Source of the DNA: Stephania yunnanensis
Taxonomy: Eukaryota > Streptophyta > Magnoliopsida > Ranunculales > Menispermaceae
Direction of reading: 5' to 3'
NCBI GenBank assembly: GCA_039657365.1
Contig: CM077592.1
Span: 26,331,001-26,395,000, forward strand
Length of the DNA stretch: 64,000 bases
Shown here: positions 24,050 to 36,880 of the stretch, piece by piece
Position numbering within the stretch: the first letter of the stretch is position 1
How the letters are laid out: every line of letters starts with the position of its first letter
Translations under genes and position numbers: made by a program
Notes under the pieces: model-generated
The model's input: the letters and a program-made list of their open reading frames with translations, nothing else
The model's database searches: none
Told to the model about the DNA's origin: nothing

Positions 24050-25129
24050 CATAACTTCAAGTCTCCAATACCTTAGTTACAACTTTACACTTCAAAAATT
24101 AATTAAATTGCTCCACAAACCATATAAGCATTAAATTAAATTCTAACCTTATTTAAAACTCTCTTAACCATCTCAATATAATCTTCTAATTTATTTAGAA
24201 ACTATTTCACAACCTACTCTTACCTTCGTAACCCAAAATAATAATTATAAACATGATCTACAACAAGAATTTAAATATTCAAAGCTTCACCGAAGGCTTC
24301 AATGTTCTTCTTTTCCCTATGCTCCTTGTTAGCCTCAAAACCTGACAAAGCTATTTTGAGGACGCCGAAACAATATTTTACATAAAATGAACCCTATTAG
24401 ATAAATAAACATTTATCTGGCTTCATATAACATGTAATAAACAAGAGATAATATGGAATATTGCAAAATAATCGAAGTAATAGAATAAATATACAACACG
24501 GATCTTTCATTTCTTGTTTTAAGCTCATAATAAGCAGGCTCTATCATGATGAACCTAGAACGGTACTATGAGTTCAATGCATGCAACCCTGGACTCGACA
24601 TTACCTGCCTTAAATGCGTATAGTATGTCTTGTCTGGAGTGGATGATATCCAACTCTTACGATTGAAGCAGGGCAACTCTTTTCTGATGCCATGAATGTA
24701 TGATCAAGATGTTAACTCCATCACTGTGCAAAATATAAATCATATAAGATAAAAATCAAGAAATAGTGTTTACTTATAGCTAAACCAATTGAAAGCTGGA
24801 CACGAAGCCTCACATTACGTTCCTCGTGTGAAATTCAAGAAATTCATAAACTTGATTAGGATGCTAATTAAATATTTTTGAGTTTAATTTGAGATTTAAG
24901 TATCCGAGGTGAGACTCATGCATTAGGGACCAGAAATCGTAAGTCTAAATATTATTTTTGTGTGCTGCGTGACTAATTGATGAATTATACTCTATTTGAT
25001 GCGAAATAAGGTCAAGTTAAAGTTTATATGCATTGTCCGCAAGTTTTGGAGTAAGTTGGAAATTTTCTTCAATTTTGGTGAAGTTGAGGTATTTTTTAAG
25101 ATTTTACTTGAACCTAAAAATAAGAGATA
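24050..25129. other. Unassigned region, possible old coding pieces
   Basis: No intact gene. On the minus strand near 24290-24370 a short open stretch reads GFEANKEHREKKNIEAFGEA before a stop. Near 24590-24680 another reads AFKAGNVESRVACIELI, which could be followed by a GTAATG donor. These may be exon remnants of the same host gene as 21469-21681, but length and homology are insufficient to claim it. The rest is AT-rich without features. Confidence 0.25.
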
Positions 25130-25759
25130 ATCACGAAATTAAATAGAATAATTAACAAATTGGTGGGTGCCTGGTGACACGCAGGTACAATAGTGTGCAT
25201 ACCCGAGGATGGTTGCTGGCATGCATAATGAATTTTTAGCCGTGGAAATATATAACAGTATATATATTTATATGTATAGCTTATATATAAATAAATCTTA
25301 TAGTTTAAGTCAAATAAAAATGTACATTGGATTCGCCTCGAGATATGTGTAGCGTGACCGTCGGGAGGTGAATAATGGACGAATGATCTTGTTGGAGAGT
25401 GTATTCATACCTCGAGATATGTGCAACCTCATCTTAAAAAGAATTAATGTGTATGTGTATGAATAAGTTTACAATTGGTGTCAATTGAAGAAATGTGACT
25501 TTATTTCATGTCCTTTGGATCATCCTTTAGATTCGTGTGTGCAAATCTTGAGAAAAGGTTATATTGGAATATAAGTAAGTCGGTCAATAGGTTATGGGTT
25601 TGTTAATAGCCACAAAGATTGATATCGAGATACGCAATACACATCTTGAGAAAAATTAAAATATAAAATAAAAAGGCTTGAACCATCGTATTTGCCTCAA
25701 AGTTTGTACGATGCAAATCTAAAACTTTTAAAATATTTATCCTAAAACCACACCGTCTC
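25130..25759 (+). repeat. Gypsy LTR fragment of the D family
   Basis: Colinear by eye with 16545-17360 of LTR D: AATAATTAACAAATT, GTGACACGCA, ACAATAGTGTGCATRCCCGAG, then CTCGAGATATGTG motifs at 25336 and 25410. Both ends are missing, and the right end is abutted by LTR M at 25760. Confidence 0.7.
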
Positions 25760-27545
25760 TGTCATGACACAAGTTCTTAATCCTAGTGTACTTCTTTAAT
25801 CAAGATTATTGACTTGTGATGTGGGACCTGCATCGAGATATATGCACTGACCGAGGCATGTGGCTGAGGTATATGTTAGATTTGGTATGGTGTATGCTTA
25901 GTGTATTGTATATGTATAAACTACTAAGTCAATCTTACTTATGTATAGATGTCGAGATGTGAGCGGAGACAAGCCTCGAGAAACGTGTCGACGTGGGACT
26001 GGGGTGGAGAGTGATGTGGTAAGTTTTAATTTTAAGTTAAAAATGAATTAAACAGCTAAATCAATATGCATATGGTTTAATTTACATAAATGAAGCCTAT
26101 GATAGAAAAATAAATTATTAGTCATAGATGTTTCTCGAGATACATATGGACACATCATAAGACAAATTGAGTTGTAATTGTCGTTATCAAAGATGAGTTA
26201 GTGGGTATGTAGTGGATTGTAAGATACATTGTGAGTCATTAGATTAAGCGAAAAATGGGTGTACACATTAAGCTCAAAGGCTAAAATTCAACTTATCAAT
26301 ATATATAAATGATGAAATGGTTTGAGTATGTAAATCACTTTCATTTCATGCATTGGGAGAGAATATGAAGCTTTGGAGTTTCGATCAAGGTTTTGTTCAG
26401 GGAATTTTAGTGAATTAAGAGGTGAATGAGCAAGGTAAGGAAGATCTACAACTAGGTAAGCTAGTGTACACTATCATTTTGTAAAAGTTTGTAAAAATTG
26501 ATGATTTTGTGATTATATATGAAATGTAAGCTATTCTTGTTGCTATGAAGGATGTATTGAGTCTCTGGTGGAGGAGAACATGAATCTTAGGCTTTGTGGA
26601 TGGCCATTTGGAGGAGGAAACACAAAAATTCAAAGTGCTGGATTTCTGGAATTTCTTATATAGAGAGCCCTAGGCATGCTTGCTAGCATGCTATCCGCAT
26701 GTAGGGCACTAATGAGTATGAGTAATGCACTAAGGGAGTCTCTAGCGCGTTAAACATAGTACCTAGCGCACTAGGTGATTTGGACAACACAATTTCTACA
26801 ATGTGGATGAGGAATTTAAAAATCTTTGACTTAGCTTAAACCTATACAAAGCTATTTGAACACACTCTAAAACATATCTCACGATATAAGGAACCTAGGA
26901 AAAAGTCTCGAAGGTTTGGGCACGCGTTTTGAGGTGTCGGGAGTCCGATTAAGCTAGGAAAGTTTCGTAATTTGTAAGTAAATTTATTGAGATATTTTTC
27001 TCAATTTCATTTCCTATTTGTGCATTTATTTACAGTCATTTGGACTGATGCGCCTATTGTAGTCTCAATGCCATGACTTTGTTGTCCTATCGCATATCAT
27101 GATTTTATGGCATTATTGGTGTTTAAATGGTTTATTGATTCTAAATCATGTGCTATATCGTTCATAGCTGTTGAGGATTTTTATCAAGTTGGATAGCATG
27201 CTATTAGGCAGATGATTTGTGTTCAATGAATCTATTTCATATGTGCAATACTTATGCAGTTACATTATTAAATTCCTAAACCGTGTCATTTCTTGATTTA
27301 CGAAAGTAGTTCTTGTTTCTAGGACCATGATAGGATAGAGATTGGCGACATATGGGTTTCGGGGTTGTCAGCATTTCTCTACTAGCTTGTACAACATATA
27401 GAGTATAGGACCTGGGGTTGTTGATAAGTATGTATACCTTTGTGATGGGCATTTGTGAGGATGTGACGGCATTCACGAGATTGTTTACGCCCTAAATATT
27501 AGAATAAGGCTGACATTATGCAACTCACGATCGACTAGCCCTATA
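25760..27545 (+). repeat. Gypsy LTR fragment M, L family
   Basis: Starts TGTCATGACAC and follows LTR L (60353-62826) segment by segment. Shared parts are the GAGACAWGCCTCGAG stretch, CAACTAGGTAA (about 26447), and the GCATGCTAG / TAGCGCGYTA segment (26660-26780). It breaks off near 27545, about 700 bp before the expected 3' end. The frames inside are unremarkable. Confidence 0.7.
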
Positions 27546-28156
27546 TCATTATTGTTTAGTCGAGTGTCAGTGTCGAGTGTGCACAATAGTTTTCCATATT
27601 TTTATTATTTGTAGCAGTGGAAAATGTGATATCGTCTCCACAAGGATTTTCCAAATATTAAAGGAAAATACTTTTCTTGTTTTTATTAATTTTAATAATC
27701 TAATTAAACGAGAATTAAAATACTAAATAACTAAATCTATAACTACTAACTTAATTAACTAAATTAACAAACTTAATTCAAACTATTTAACTCGAACTAA
27801 ATTAAACGAAAGTTAAATTTAATATAAATATAAATATCTTAAATAAACATCTAAAAAACCCCACTAAACAATGTAATATACTTGGATTGCTTTCAAACAC
27901 TAGAACATAACATCACTTCGTACTATAGTGATAATCATAATACATGGAGCCTTGAAATTATTAAATCCTATTTCATAATAGATTGATAGCCTTTTACTAG
28001 CCATCGATTTTCCTATATTCAATAGAAAAGCCACCATATAAATCCTACTATTATTATTGTAAATCTATCAATTGAACAAAATGCAACACCATACAAATAC
28101 GATAACATCAACTCTCAATGAAAATCATGCCTAATATAAGCCAAAATTAACCAAAG
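27546..28156. other. Unassigned AT-rich sequence
   Basis: Begins TGTCGAGTGTGCAC and contains GATATCGTCTCCACAAGG (about 27630), a phrase I associate with plant retroelement ends. Long A-rich stretches follow without any frame. It could be a further truncated LTR or intergenic DNA. Confidence 0.3.
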
Positions 28157-28971
28157 CCACAATAAAGAACTTAGAACACAATCACCTAGAACATCCACTC
28201 AGGAAAATCCATATAGATTAATCTTAGTTACTACTTCTAAAATTGTTGTCAATAACTATAGACATAGACTTAGAATCAAAATACCACAATACACGTTTGC
28301 AACTATGCATGCTATATTAATCTCTTATAGTCGTAATACGCAAAAATAACTTGTTAAATCCGTGATTGACGTGTATGAATAAATTTAAAACATTAAGTTC
28401 ATGATTCCTAAATTATAACTATGTAGCAATCCAAAGTATATACATGTCTATGGTTTGTTTAGATTGATCGACTACTCACTCATGTTTGAAATAAACAATG
28501 CAAATATATAATTAAAAGACATAATGAATACAACAACAACAACTATAACAACATAGCCTCAGTCCACAATAAAGAACTTAGAACACAATCACCTAGAACA
28601 TCCACTCAGGAAAATCCATATAGATTAATCTTAGTTACTACTTCTAAAATTGTTGTCAATAACTATAGACATAGACTTAGAATCAAAATACCACTATACA
28701 CGTTTGCAACTATGCATGCTATATTAATCTTTTATAGTCGTAATACGCAAAAATAACTTGTTAAATCCGTGATTGACGTGTATGAATAAATTTAAAACAT
28801 TAAGTTCATGATTCCTAAATTATAACTATGTAGCAATCCAAAGTATATACATGTCTATGGTTTGTTTAGATTGATCGACTACTCACTCATGTTGGAAATA
28901 AACAATGCAAATATATAATTAAAAGACATAATGAATACAACAACAACAACTATAACAACATAGCCTCAGTC
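28157..28971. repeat. 407-bp tandem duplication
   Basis: Two head-to-tail copies, 28157-28563 and 28564-28970, differ at only a few bases (for example ACAATACA versus ACTATACA, ATCTCTTA versus ATCTTTTA, TGTTTGAA versus TGTTGGAA). The unit ends inside the 3' end of the LINE (..CATAGCCTCAGTCC), so copy one carries a second, short LINE terminus. High identity indicates a recent event. Confidence 0.95.
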
Positions 28972-29345
28972 CCAAATTAACTGGGGTCGGCTACATAGAT
29001 CGAACTTTTCCATTGTGCTCGATTAAGTGCAATTGATGGTGAGCTTTTCAAACCATTCAAATCCCTTCTATTTAATGCATCCCATGTTAACTTTGGTCTG
29101 CCCCTACCTCGTCGAATTTCTACAGTTTCTATTGAGTCAAGTTTTCTAGTTGGGGCATTTGTAGGCCATTTTTGCAGGTGACCAAACCACCACAACCGCC
29201 CTTCCCTAATCTTTGTATCAATTGGTGCTACTCCTACTTGTCTTTGAATTTCTATATTTCTTATTCTATCGTTACAAGTTTTACCACACATCCACCTAAT
29301 CATCCTCATTTCTGCTAAACTATGTAGAATAAGTTTAAAAAGCAA
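28936..29345 (-). pseudogene. 5'-truncated RTE-like LINE, 3' end of ORF
   Basis: Minus-strand frame (29345 to 28977) encodes the C-terminal end of a plant non-LTR retrotransposon polymerase. Readable pieces are AEMRMIRWMCG, DRIRN, VGVAP, LWWFGHLQ, RRGRGRPKLTW, NRAQW and the terminal VADPS, all typical of RTE-clade plant LINEs. A CAA/GTT-type simple repeat tail follows at 28937-28962. The 5' part (endonuclease and catalytic RT) is absent, as usual for LINE insertions. The nominal start MLFKLILHSL is probably not element sequence. Confidence 0.88.
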
Positions 29346-30870
29346 TAGAGAGTAAAAGAGAGAGCTATTTCAAAGCTCTCTAGTCTTATTTATAGTCTCC
29401 ATACGTATACATATCCTAGATAAACTAAAATTCTTCATATTAATCTAAAAACTTGTAAATGACTTTAGCAATTTGTCAGTGATTCCTAAGTTGTACATAA
29501 ATCGCTGAGTCAATCACTAGATTTGGCTCTTTGTGCTCCAACGTTTGAGCTGGCGATTTCTAGTGTATTCTTCAATTAGTTGTATATTCGCTAACACTTT
29601 CTTATTGCCAATTTAGGTGATGATTCACAGTGTAAACACTAATTGCTGGCTAATCGCTGGATTTTTCTACAATTGACTTTTTTGCTGTCCTTCTTTTTCT
29701 TTTTCTTCCATTTATTCGTTTTCCTATTAAAATATTGAAATTATAAAAACAAGAGAATACCTAGTGTAATATTATATATGTAATTAACCTAAATAACATT
29801 ATAAAACATGTCTAATTATTGACTTATCAAATACCCTCAAACTCAGTACTTTGCTGTCTAAATCAAAGGAATACTCTCAATCATATTCTCTTTTCGTTTT
29901 TTATAAACCGATTTCAATCTAATTCATCTTAACTTAAAATGATATAAATCTTAAAATAGATGAGATTCCCAAATGAAAACATACTACCCTTAAGTAAATG
30001 AAAGTTATGATAAAATAGAATGATTTAAATAAAATAAAACATCCCTTAATGATAACTCAACCACCCAATGTAATACTCTTTAGAACTTAAAGTTCATTAC
30101 CAAGTTCAGCACACAATATAAGCTTTCTCGATCTCTACTAACAAGTATCAAGCTTACGATGACTAGTGTAGAATCATTAAACACAAAACCACTAGATTAA
30201 TTTTAATTTTAGAAAATAATTTATAACAGTACCATAATCAAAATCAATAGGAATTTTGCCAAGATACTAATGAATATATCATTTAAAACATATTAGATTA
30301 AGAAACACTTCATTCAACTCTAGCTTCAAGTACTCGCGTTTAATTTTTTCTTTTAAGAGTTTAAAAACATCCATCTTTTTCATCTCTCATTTTTTTCTAC
30401 TCCATTCTAATTATTTATTCTAATTATATTTCTTTTGCTTTTGCTTTTGAGTCCATGCTCCAATTCCTTTAAACATTCTCATGTTTTTCCTACTATAGAT
30501 TCTCCGCTCCATTTCCTTTAAAATCTATAGGACTTATATATATATATATATACATTTGTAAACTCTTGCTAACACTTCTCACTATCCAATAAAGTTGAAG
30601 AAAATATTCTTTCTAACTTATGAAATTTCATCAGTTTCTAATTCATTTCTTCTTTCGAATGTGGAATAATAACTTTCTTTATATACACTATAAAAATACT
30701 TAATCAATAGATTTGTATCACAAGATTCTTAGAAATCTGTCTTGTTCATCTTATTATTTTGATCCTCTACCCATTATCATGACTAACACAAAATATTCGA
30801 TTTAGTGTATACATTAACTAGTAAAGTTAATAAAAAAAGATATAAAAATTGATTCATTTAATCATAGAAT
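29346..30870. other. Unassigned region with minus-strand TATA candidate
   Basis: No gene. A TATAAATAAG box on the minus strand (29385-29394) lies just upstream of an 8-bp-stem hairpin (AGAGAGCT...AGCTCTCT, 29360-29382) and resembles an LTR promoter. Repeated words such as AATCGCTGGA and GCGATTTCTAGTG (29500-29680) recur at 46900-47100. This may be an old LTR in minus orientation. A (TA)n run lies at 30537-30551. The rest is AT-rich. Confidence 0.35.
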
Positions 30871-31703
30871 TAGTAAAGACCCGAATAATCTAACTTGTCC
30901 TACGTGTCACCACATGATTCTGATGGGGACTTTATCTGATGTGGAATAATTGGTCAACCCTCGAGAGTCGACATTGAGGTATATTAAATGTATATGATGT
31001 GTGTAGTATTTATTTTATACTAAAAATGTCAAATTTCAGTTAATGATTGGTCTGATTGCATCGAAATATGAGTAAGGTTTAATGGTTGGTATGTGTGTAT
31101 ATTATGGGTACCCGGGTATGAGTAGGCAATAAGATAGAGAAAAATTGTTGTAGGAATATTATGCTATTTGATTAAGAGAATAACCTAAGTTGGAATTTTT
31201 ATTTAGATTACCACATTACTATACCATTACAATGCACATCTAAGTAACTTATGATTATAGTGTAGAAATGAAATTAGGCTTTTGATGTCCCTCGAGAGAC
31301 GTATTATGAAAGATTGAAATTAATGTAAAATCCCCCTTCATCATATTAAGAATCCAACATTAAATTCAAAGGCTTATGGTATGCTTGGTAAATATGTTAA
31401 AAAAGAAGGTCACTTAATCTATGTAATTGTCTTGGTTGCATAAAAAAAATACATAGATGAACGAAAGGCAAAATAGTCATTTTACACTTTGTAGGACACT
31501 TGGCATAAGTAGAAATGAGATGGAGAGCTTGAATTTATAATTAATTAAGTTAGGTTAGCTTAATTAATCCATTGCTAATGAATTTCAAATAAACTAATAA
31601 TGGTAGATTGGAAGGCTGATTAAACTTCGCGGAGACTGACTCGGGTGTCTACATAGGCTTAGGCCGGGTGTGGCATAGTTTGTAGGAAATTGGGGTCGTC
31701 ATA
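30871..31703 (+). repeat. 5' LTR of G, promoter region deleted
   Basis: Start TAGTAAAGACCCGAATAATC aligns with the 3' LTR start TGTAATGCCCCGAATAATA. The end GGGGTCGTCATA aligns with GGGGCCGTCACA. Only 833 bp against about 2,117 bp: the segment matching 42490-43770 of the 3' LTR is missing, including its TATA box. Confidence 0.85.
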
Positions 31704-31705
31704 GT

Positions 31706-31717
31706 TGGTATCAAAGA
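31706..31717 (+). other. Primer-binding site of G
   Basis: TGGTATCAAAGA two bases after the LTR end; compare initiator-Met type TGGTATCAGAGC, with two mismatches. Confidence 0.8.
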
Positions 31718-31919
31718 CTAAGGTTTTACACCTAGCTCATGAACAATCCACAACCAACATAAGACACACATTAATAATAGAGTTAGGGCATGATTGAACT
31801 TAGAATGGAACCCTACGATCCTGACTTAAATTCTTAGTTGGGAAGTGAGTTGAGTTGGGGAAGTTAGAAATTTGTATTATATGTTTTATTTGATATACTG
31901 TATTATAGTATTACCAATA

Positions 31920-32470
31920 GATATAAACTGATCGAGAGCATTCATTCTTTGCGAATTGCGATAGCCAATCAGTTTGAGGCCAGCAGTATCAATGGTAGCT
32001 CAGATGTATGGGGAGTCTGCCTACTATACATGCCACTTCAGTAGCTCCCATAACGCCGACAACACCGGTTAATGTGGAGATTCTACTAGTATAAACTGAG
32101 ACAATACTACTTACACTTCCTACTCAAGTAGAGATAGTGCCGCGCATGCCCACAAAGACTAGCACTAGGGTGACAGGCGATGCGAGACAGTCGCGCGAGT
32201 TCTAGAAGTATAGACAGATTGAGTTCTACGGTGGCATAAATCTCGAGGCAGCAGGGAAGTTCATGAAGACCCACGAGAAAATTCACGACATTTAGACTAC
32301 CCTGAGCAAGTGAAAGTGACGATATCTTTTGAGTCATTTTTTGGCGAGGTTGACACCTGGTGGCGTAGTATGGTAGATACCGAGGGAGCGCCCAGCGATT
32401 GGGTAGAGTTTATTTTTCAAAAGATTTCAAATGCATTATTGATTATAGAGGCATATTTGCCCTGGGTATA
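31920..32470 (+). pseudogene. G gag remnant
   Basis: Translation in shifting frames gives QIEFYGGINLEAAGKFMKT, then PEQVKVTISFESFFGEVDTWWRS. This matches the plant gypsy retrotransposon gag domain, with the conserved WW pair and the preceding F.G.VD segment. It contains stops and at least one frameshift near 32310. It breaks off near 32460, after which RT leader sequence follows without zinc knuckle or protease. Confidence 0.7.
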
Positions 32471-33537
32471 GACATTGTGACTTTGCCAATCTCATGAGTA
32501 TGGCAGGGAGAGTTAAGACTATGGTTTTTGAGGTAAAAGTTCTATGTGAGTTTCTAGATGTTTTTCCCAATGATCTACCTGGATCACCTTCGATGAGAGA
32601 AATTGGCTTCATTATAGACTTAGTCCCGAGGACCAAACTGATATCAATTTTTCCATATAGGATGGCACTGAGAGAGCTCGAGGAGTTGAGCACCCAACTT
32701 AATGAGTTGTTACGAATATGACCCATTTGCTCGAGTATGTCTCCATGGGGCGCACTAGTACAGTTTGTCAAGAAGAAATACAACAACTTACGACTCTGCT
32801 TAGATTGTAGACAGCTGAATAAAGTCACTGTGAGGTACAAGTACTCACTTCCTCACATCAACAAATTATTTAATCAGCTAAGAGGGGTACAATGGTTCTC
32901 TGAAATTGACTTGAGATCCGACTACCACCAGCTCAGGATTAGGTGAGAGGATGGGGAGAAGACTACTTTCTGCACGAGATATGTGTACTTCTAGTTCACC
33001 CTAATGCCCTTTGAGCTAACGAACGCCCTGACAATGTTCATAGATCTCGTGAATAGAGTATTGAAGGAATATTTGGACATATTTGTGATTTTATTAATCA
33101 ATGATATTCTCATTTACTCGAGGACTCATAAGGATCACGAAAGACATCTCAGTTCAATTTTGCAGACTCCAAAGGAGCACAGATTGTACACCAAATTTAG
33201 TAAGTTTGAGTTTTGGCTAGTAGAGGTTGGATCCTAGGACATATAGTTAAAGCCGGCGGAGTGTCAGTGGACCCTGCTAAGGTTAGAGCTGTGATTAACT
33301 GTCCTACACTGAGATCAGTGACCTACATCCGCAACTTTCTAGGATTAGCAGGTTATTACAGGCAATTTTTTTAGGACTTCTCTAAGATCGCTACACCGAT
33401 GAAACATTTAACAAAGATCGAAGTCAGTTTTCATTGGAATCATAATTATGAGTAGGCTTTCCAGATTCTAAAGGAATGACTAACTATTGCACAAATATTA
33501 GTGTTTCCAGAGTCAGGGGAAGGGTTTCGAGGTGAAT
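32471..33537 (+). pseudogene. G reverse transcriptase and start of RNase H
   Basis: Positions 32494-32721 carry the pre-RT segment (EFLDVFPNDLPGSP, then IDLVPRTKLIS and YRMA). Positions 32737-32946 carry CLDCRQLNKVTV, YSLPHINKLFNQL and EIDLRSDYHQL. Positions 33004-33237 carry the palm segment. The catalytic box reads LINDILIYSR at about 33095-33120, where the usual first Asp is Asn (family FIDDILIYS). After that the connection (LGHIVKAGGVSVDPAK-like, 33236-33290, in another frame) leads to PESGEGF, where LTR I interrupts. Stops near 32720 and 32945 and shifts break it. Confidence 0.85.
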
Positions 33538-36244
33538 TGTAATGACCCAAATTAATTAAACTAAGATTAACATTAATCTCGGGGGATTAACAATTGTAAT
33601 TCAGGCGTTACATGGATACTCGGATGACTCGAACACGAGAACTGAGGGAATATATTGTTTGTGAATTATGGTTTTGTATATGTGGTGTTTAAAATTATTA
33701 TTATTGTATTTGCACCGCATGTGTGTACGTTGCTATCGGGCAAGTTGGTCTGACGGGTGTTCGCCTCGAAAAACATGTCAACGCGGGTATCGAGTAGGCA
33801 AACTACGGGTACACTAGGAAACTCGACTAATTCATGTTAAGATGACTAGTTAATCAATTAAAATGGGTAATGTAACCATATGCTAAGTTGGTTCAATTGA
33901 AACAATAGGCTACGGTGTACCTCGAAATAAGTGCTAAGACACGAGGCACCGGGCGCTGGGTAGTTGAGGGATTAATGGACCATTAATAAATCCATAAGAG
34001 GTTCTAAAAACACTAACCACATGTATTATAATGGGCCTAAGCTAAGTTGTTTTGATTAAATAAATAAAGGCTTATAGTTGGTTATTTAAATTGGAACTAT
34101 AAGATTTTCCTAGAAATTTGTATTTACACATCTATGACCCATGTGAGTAGCTCATTACTGTAACTTGGATTGGGATAATGGGAGTTAATAGGAAAAAAAA
34201 TCCAAGGTGTGGATCATTAGATGAGCTTTGAAATACGTAAATATAAGAAATCAATATTACCTTAATAAATAAGATCAACACATGCACATTAACCATTTCT
34301 ATTTTCAACTTATGAATCAATATAACTTGTTCGAGAAGAAGGAGGTTGATGGAGAGAAGGAATCCATGGAAGATTGGTGAGAATTTCTCAAGTTAGAGTG
34401 GTACATCAACTAGGTAAACATCTATCTCGTTTAAATTGAAACAAGTTCTGGATTTAGGCTAATTTCATAGAGTAAATGATTAATATTATTTGAAATTGGT
34501 TCATATATTTGGATTCCTCATGTCAAGCTGATAAACCATTTATATTGAAGTTCTTAAATTGGTTTTGATATCAAATAGATATGAACTTTTGAAATTGTAA
34601 GACCAAAACTAGAATTCTGCATGTTGTATTAGGAATTAGCCTATGTAATTTGGTCATAACTTGGTCATTTTAGATCCAAATCAACCCAAACTGGTGGCAT
34701 TTGAAAGTCCATATAAAGGGGAACAACTTTGTTCGGCTGGAGATCTTGTAATTCTAATATTTTTGTTGTCCAAAAGTGCTACACAAATAGGTAATTGAAT
34801 ACAGTATGAGATTTTGAAATTGAAGTTGTTAAAGGCATAACTCCCTAACTATTTATCCAAATGAGCTGATCCTTTAGTATATTGTTATTGGGTATTTTAG
34901 TGGCCTTGTGACCAAAATTCACATTTTTAGAACTATAGATTGGGAGAAATAAATTTTCTAAGTCCGCAAATCTGATTAGGTTCCAATTAGGGCTATGTTT
35001 AGTAGAATTATGACATCTTTTTGTTTTAATCAGAATTTTGCAAACTAAACCTTTTTGAAAAGCTAAGATAGAGACAAACAATATTTATATTGGTGGAAGA
35101 TTTTGAGATTTAGACCATTTCATGCCTAAAAATGCGTTGTAACATAAGATTGAAATTGAGACTTAATTTAGTCTTTAGGGGCTGATTTGGGAAGATTGAT
35201 TTAAAACCTATTTAACTAATTTGAATGCACAATAAGCACAATTAAATAGCTTTAGGGACTTAAGGTACCATAACTCAGTGTTGGGAAGCTTGTCGGGTTG
35301 GATACAAGAGTTCAGAGAAGTCGAAGCGCGGATTGAGGTGCGTTAACCCATTGGAATAGCTAACAGAATTCATGATTTTGTTTTATTGATATTGGATCAC
35401 ATATGTGACTATTGGTGGGCACACATGGGTTTTCACTCCTATTTTGGTTTGCGTATATATTGGTTATGGCTAAATCATTTACACGAGTTACTTGTGATTA
35501 TGCTCATGTCGATGGCAGTAGGATATACTTGCAACCGTCGAGAGGAATTAGGGTGGTTCTGATGTTTAACAACATCGGGAAGGGATCATGCCATTTACCA
35601 AAATCAGGATTTAGTCATTAGAAGCCTGTAAGTATATACATAGTTCCTATTCGATTTTGTTGATTACTGGCTGGTATAAGTTAGGGTTTTCTCTTGATTA
35701 TACGATTGTTTACCGATTAATGCATTATTTCCGAGCATGTTTAGTTAGTATATGCTGTTTATTTATCTCATACTACTGATTTTGCTTGTCGTATGTTAGT
35801 TACATTCATGGGAATATGACGTACTGTTGTCAGGTTTTATATTCGCATGTTTCGTAGTTTATCAGTTTTATTTCATGAATATTGTGTGGACTTCTCTTGG
35901 GATTTGACTCACTGGACTCATCATTATATTTGTTGGGTAGCCAAGTGCAGATCCTTCAATGAGCAAGGGCAAAGGCAAGGTGGTATTAGGTGACTACCTT
36001 TGAGATAGTGACACCAGCTCGTGCGTGACTACAATATGTACATTTTATATTTTTGTTTAGTTTTGGGGACACTAAAACACTGAATACATGTATACAAATC
36101 CTATGTTATACTTATTCCACCTTATATATACATGGTATCGTTTCGCCGGGTTTTCCACTACTTAAGATTGTTAAATACCGCATAACTTACTTATAAGACT
36201 TCCGCTATGAAATTATAATATAACTTGATAAATTGATTAACTAG

Positions 36245-36841
36245 TGATGAAGTCCAAGAATTAGCTTGCAAATTCTTGACAGGATAATGATGAAGTCCAA
36301 GAATTAGTTAGTTTGCAAATTCTTGACAGGATAATGATGACCAAGAATTAGTTGCAAATTCTTGGAAAATTAGGAAAATATATGACAGGATGGCATTTTT
36401 GTAATTTTGGTGAAGTTCGGACGTTTGGGTTTTGGCGTTTCGGGGGTATGGGTTTATTGGAAACGGCGTGGAGATCACGACTCACAGCTATGCTGTGACT
36501 ACGACTTTTTTCGGCGAAATTCCATCGTTTCGCCCTCCGAAAAACAATTTTTGCTATTTTAGGAAACTTTTGTTTCGCTTATAACTTTCATTAGGAATTT
36601 CCGTTTTTATTGCAGTTTGCGGAGTTTGTTTCTAGTTTTCGTCTAGTTTTCAGTTTAAGGCTTTTTGGACTTTTTACTACTTTTGGCAAATTTTAGGGTT
36701 TCGCTATTTAAGCGATCTTTGAGTGTAATTCGTAGTTTTTTGGCTGAAATAAAAGAATTTTTGAACTTTGGCTTAAGTTCTGACCTAGATCGAGTTGTTT
36801 GTGGATTCGTTCAACTGGTTTAGAAGATCTCCCCTGCGTCA
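36245..36841 (+). repeat. 5' LTR of J
   Basis: 597 bp. Opens with three tandem units (36245-36287, 36288-36334, from 36335), each starting TGATGA and holding a CCAAGAATT...AATTCTTG inverted repeat. A 5'-UTR-like stretch leads to the end CTGCGTCA. A CTATTTAAGCG box near 36704 is a TATA candidate. Confidence 0.93.
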
Positions 36842-36843
36842 GT

Positions 36844-36855
36844 TGGTATCAGAGC
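36844..36855 (+). other. Primer-binding site of J
   Basis: TGGTATCAGAGC, an exact match to the common plant Met-type primer site, two bases after the 5' LTR. Confidence 0.93.
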
Positions 36856-36880
36856 CTGCTTCAGCGTGATTCGAGAAATC

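Noticed and set aside
25760..27640. gtctc at 25755 and again at 27631-27640 as target duplication of LTR M
   Set aside because: The sequence before the second gtctc does not match the LTR 3' end seen in relative L, and M's homology stops near 27545. Likely coincidence.
30537..30551. TATATATA run as a promoter
   Set aside because: Simple (TA)n repeat with no gene or LTR start downstream.
34132..35621. Open frames of 62-78 codons within LTR I
   Set aside because: No domain, no conservation with the matching parts of other LTRs, and length within chance expectation.
36245..36380. Regularly spaced repeats as a CRISPR-like array
   Set aside because: Only three units, no spacers, eukaryotic retrotransposon context. 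It is an LTR-internal tandem repeat.
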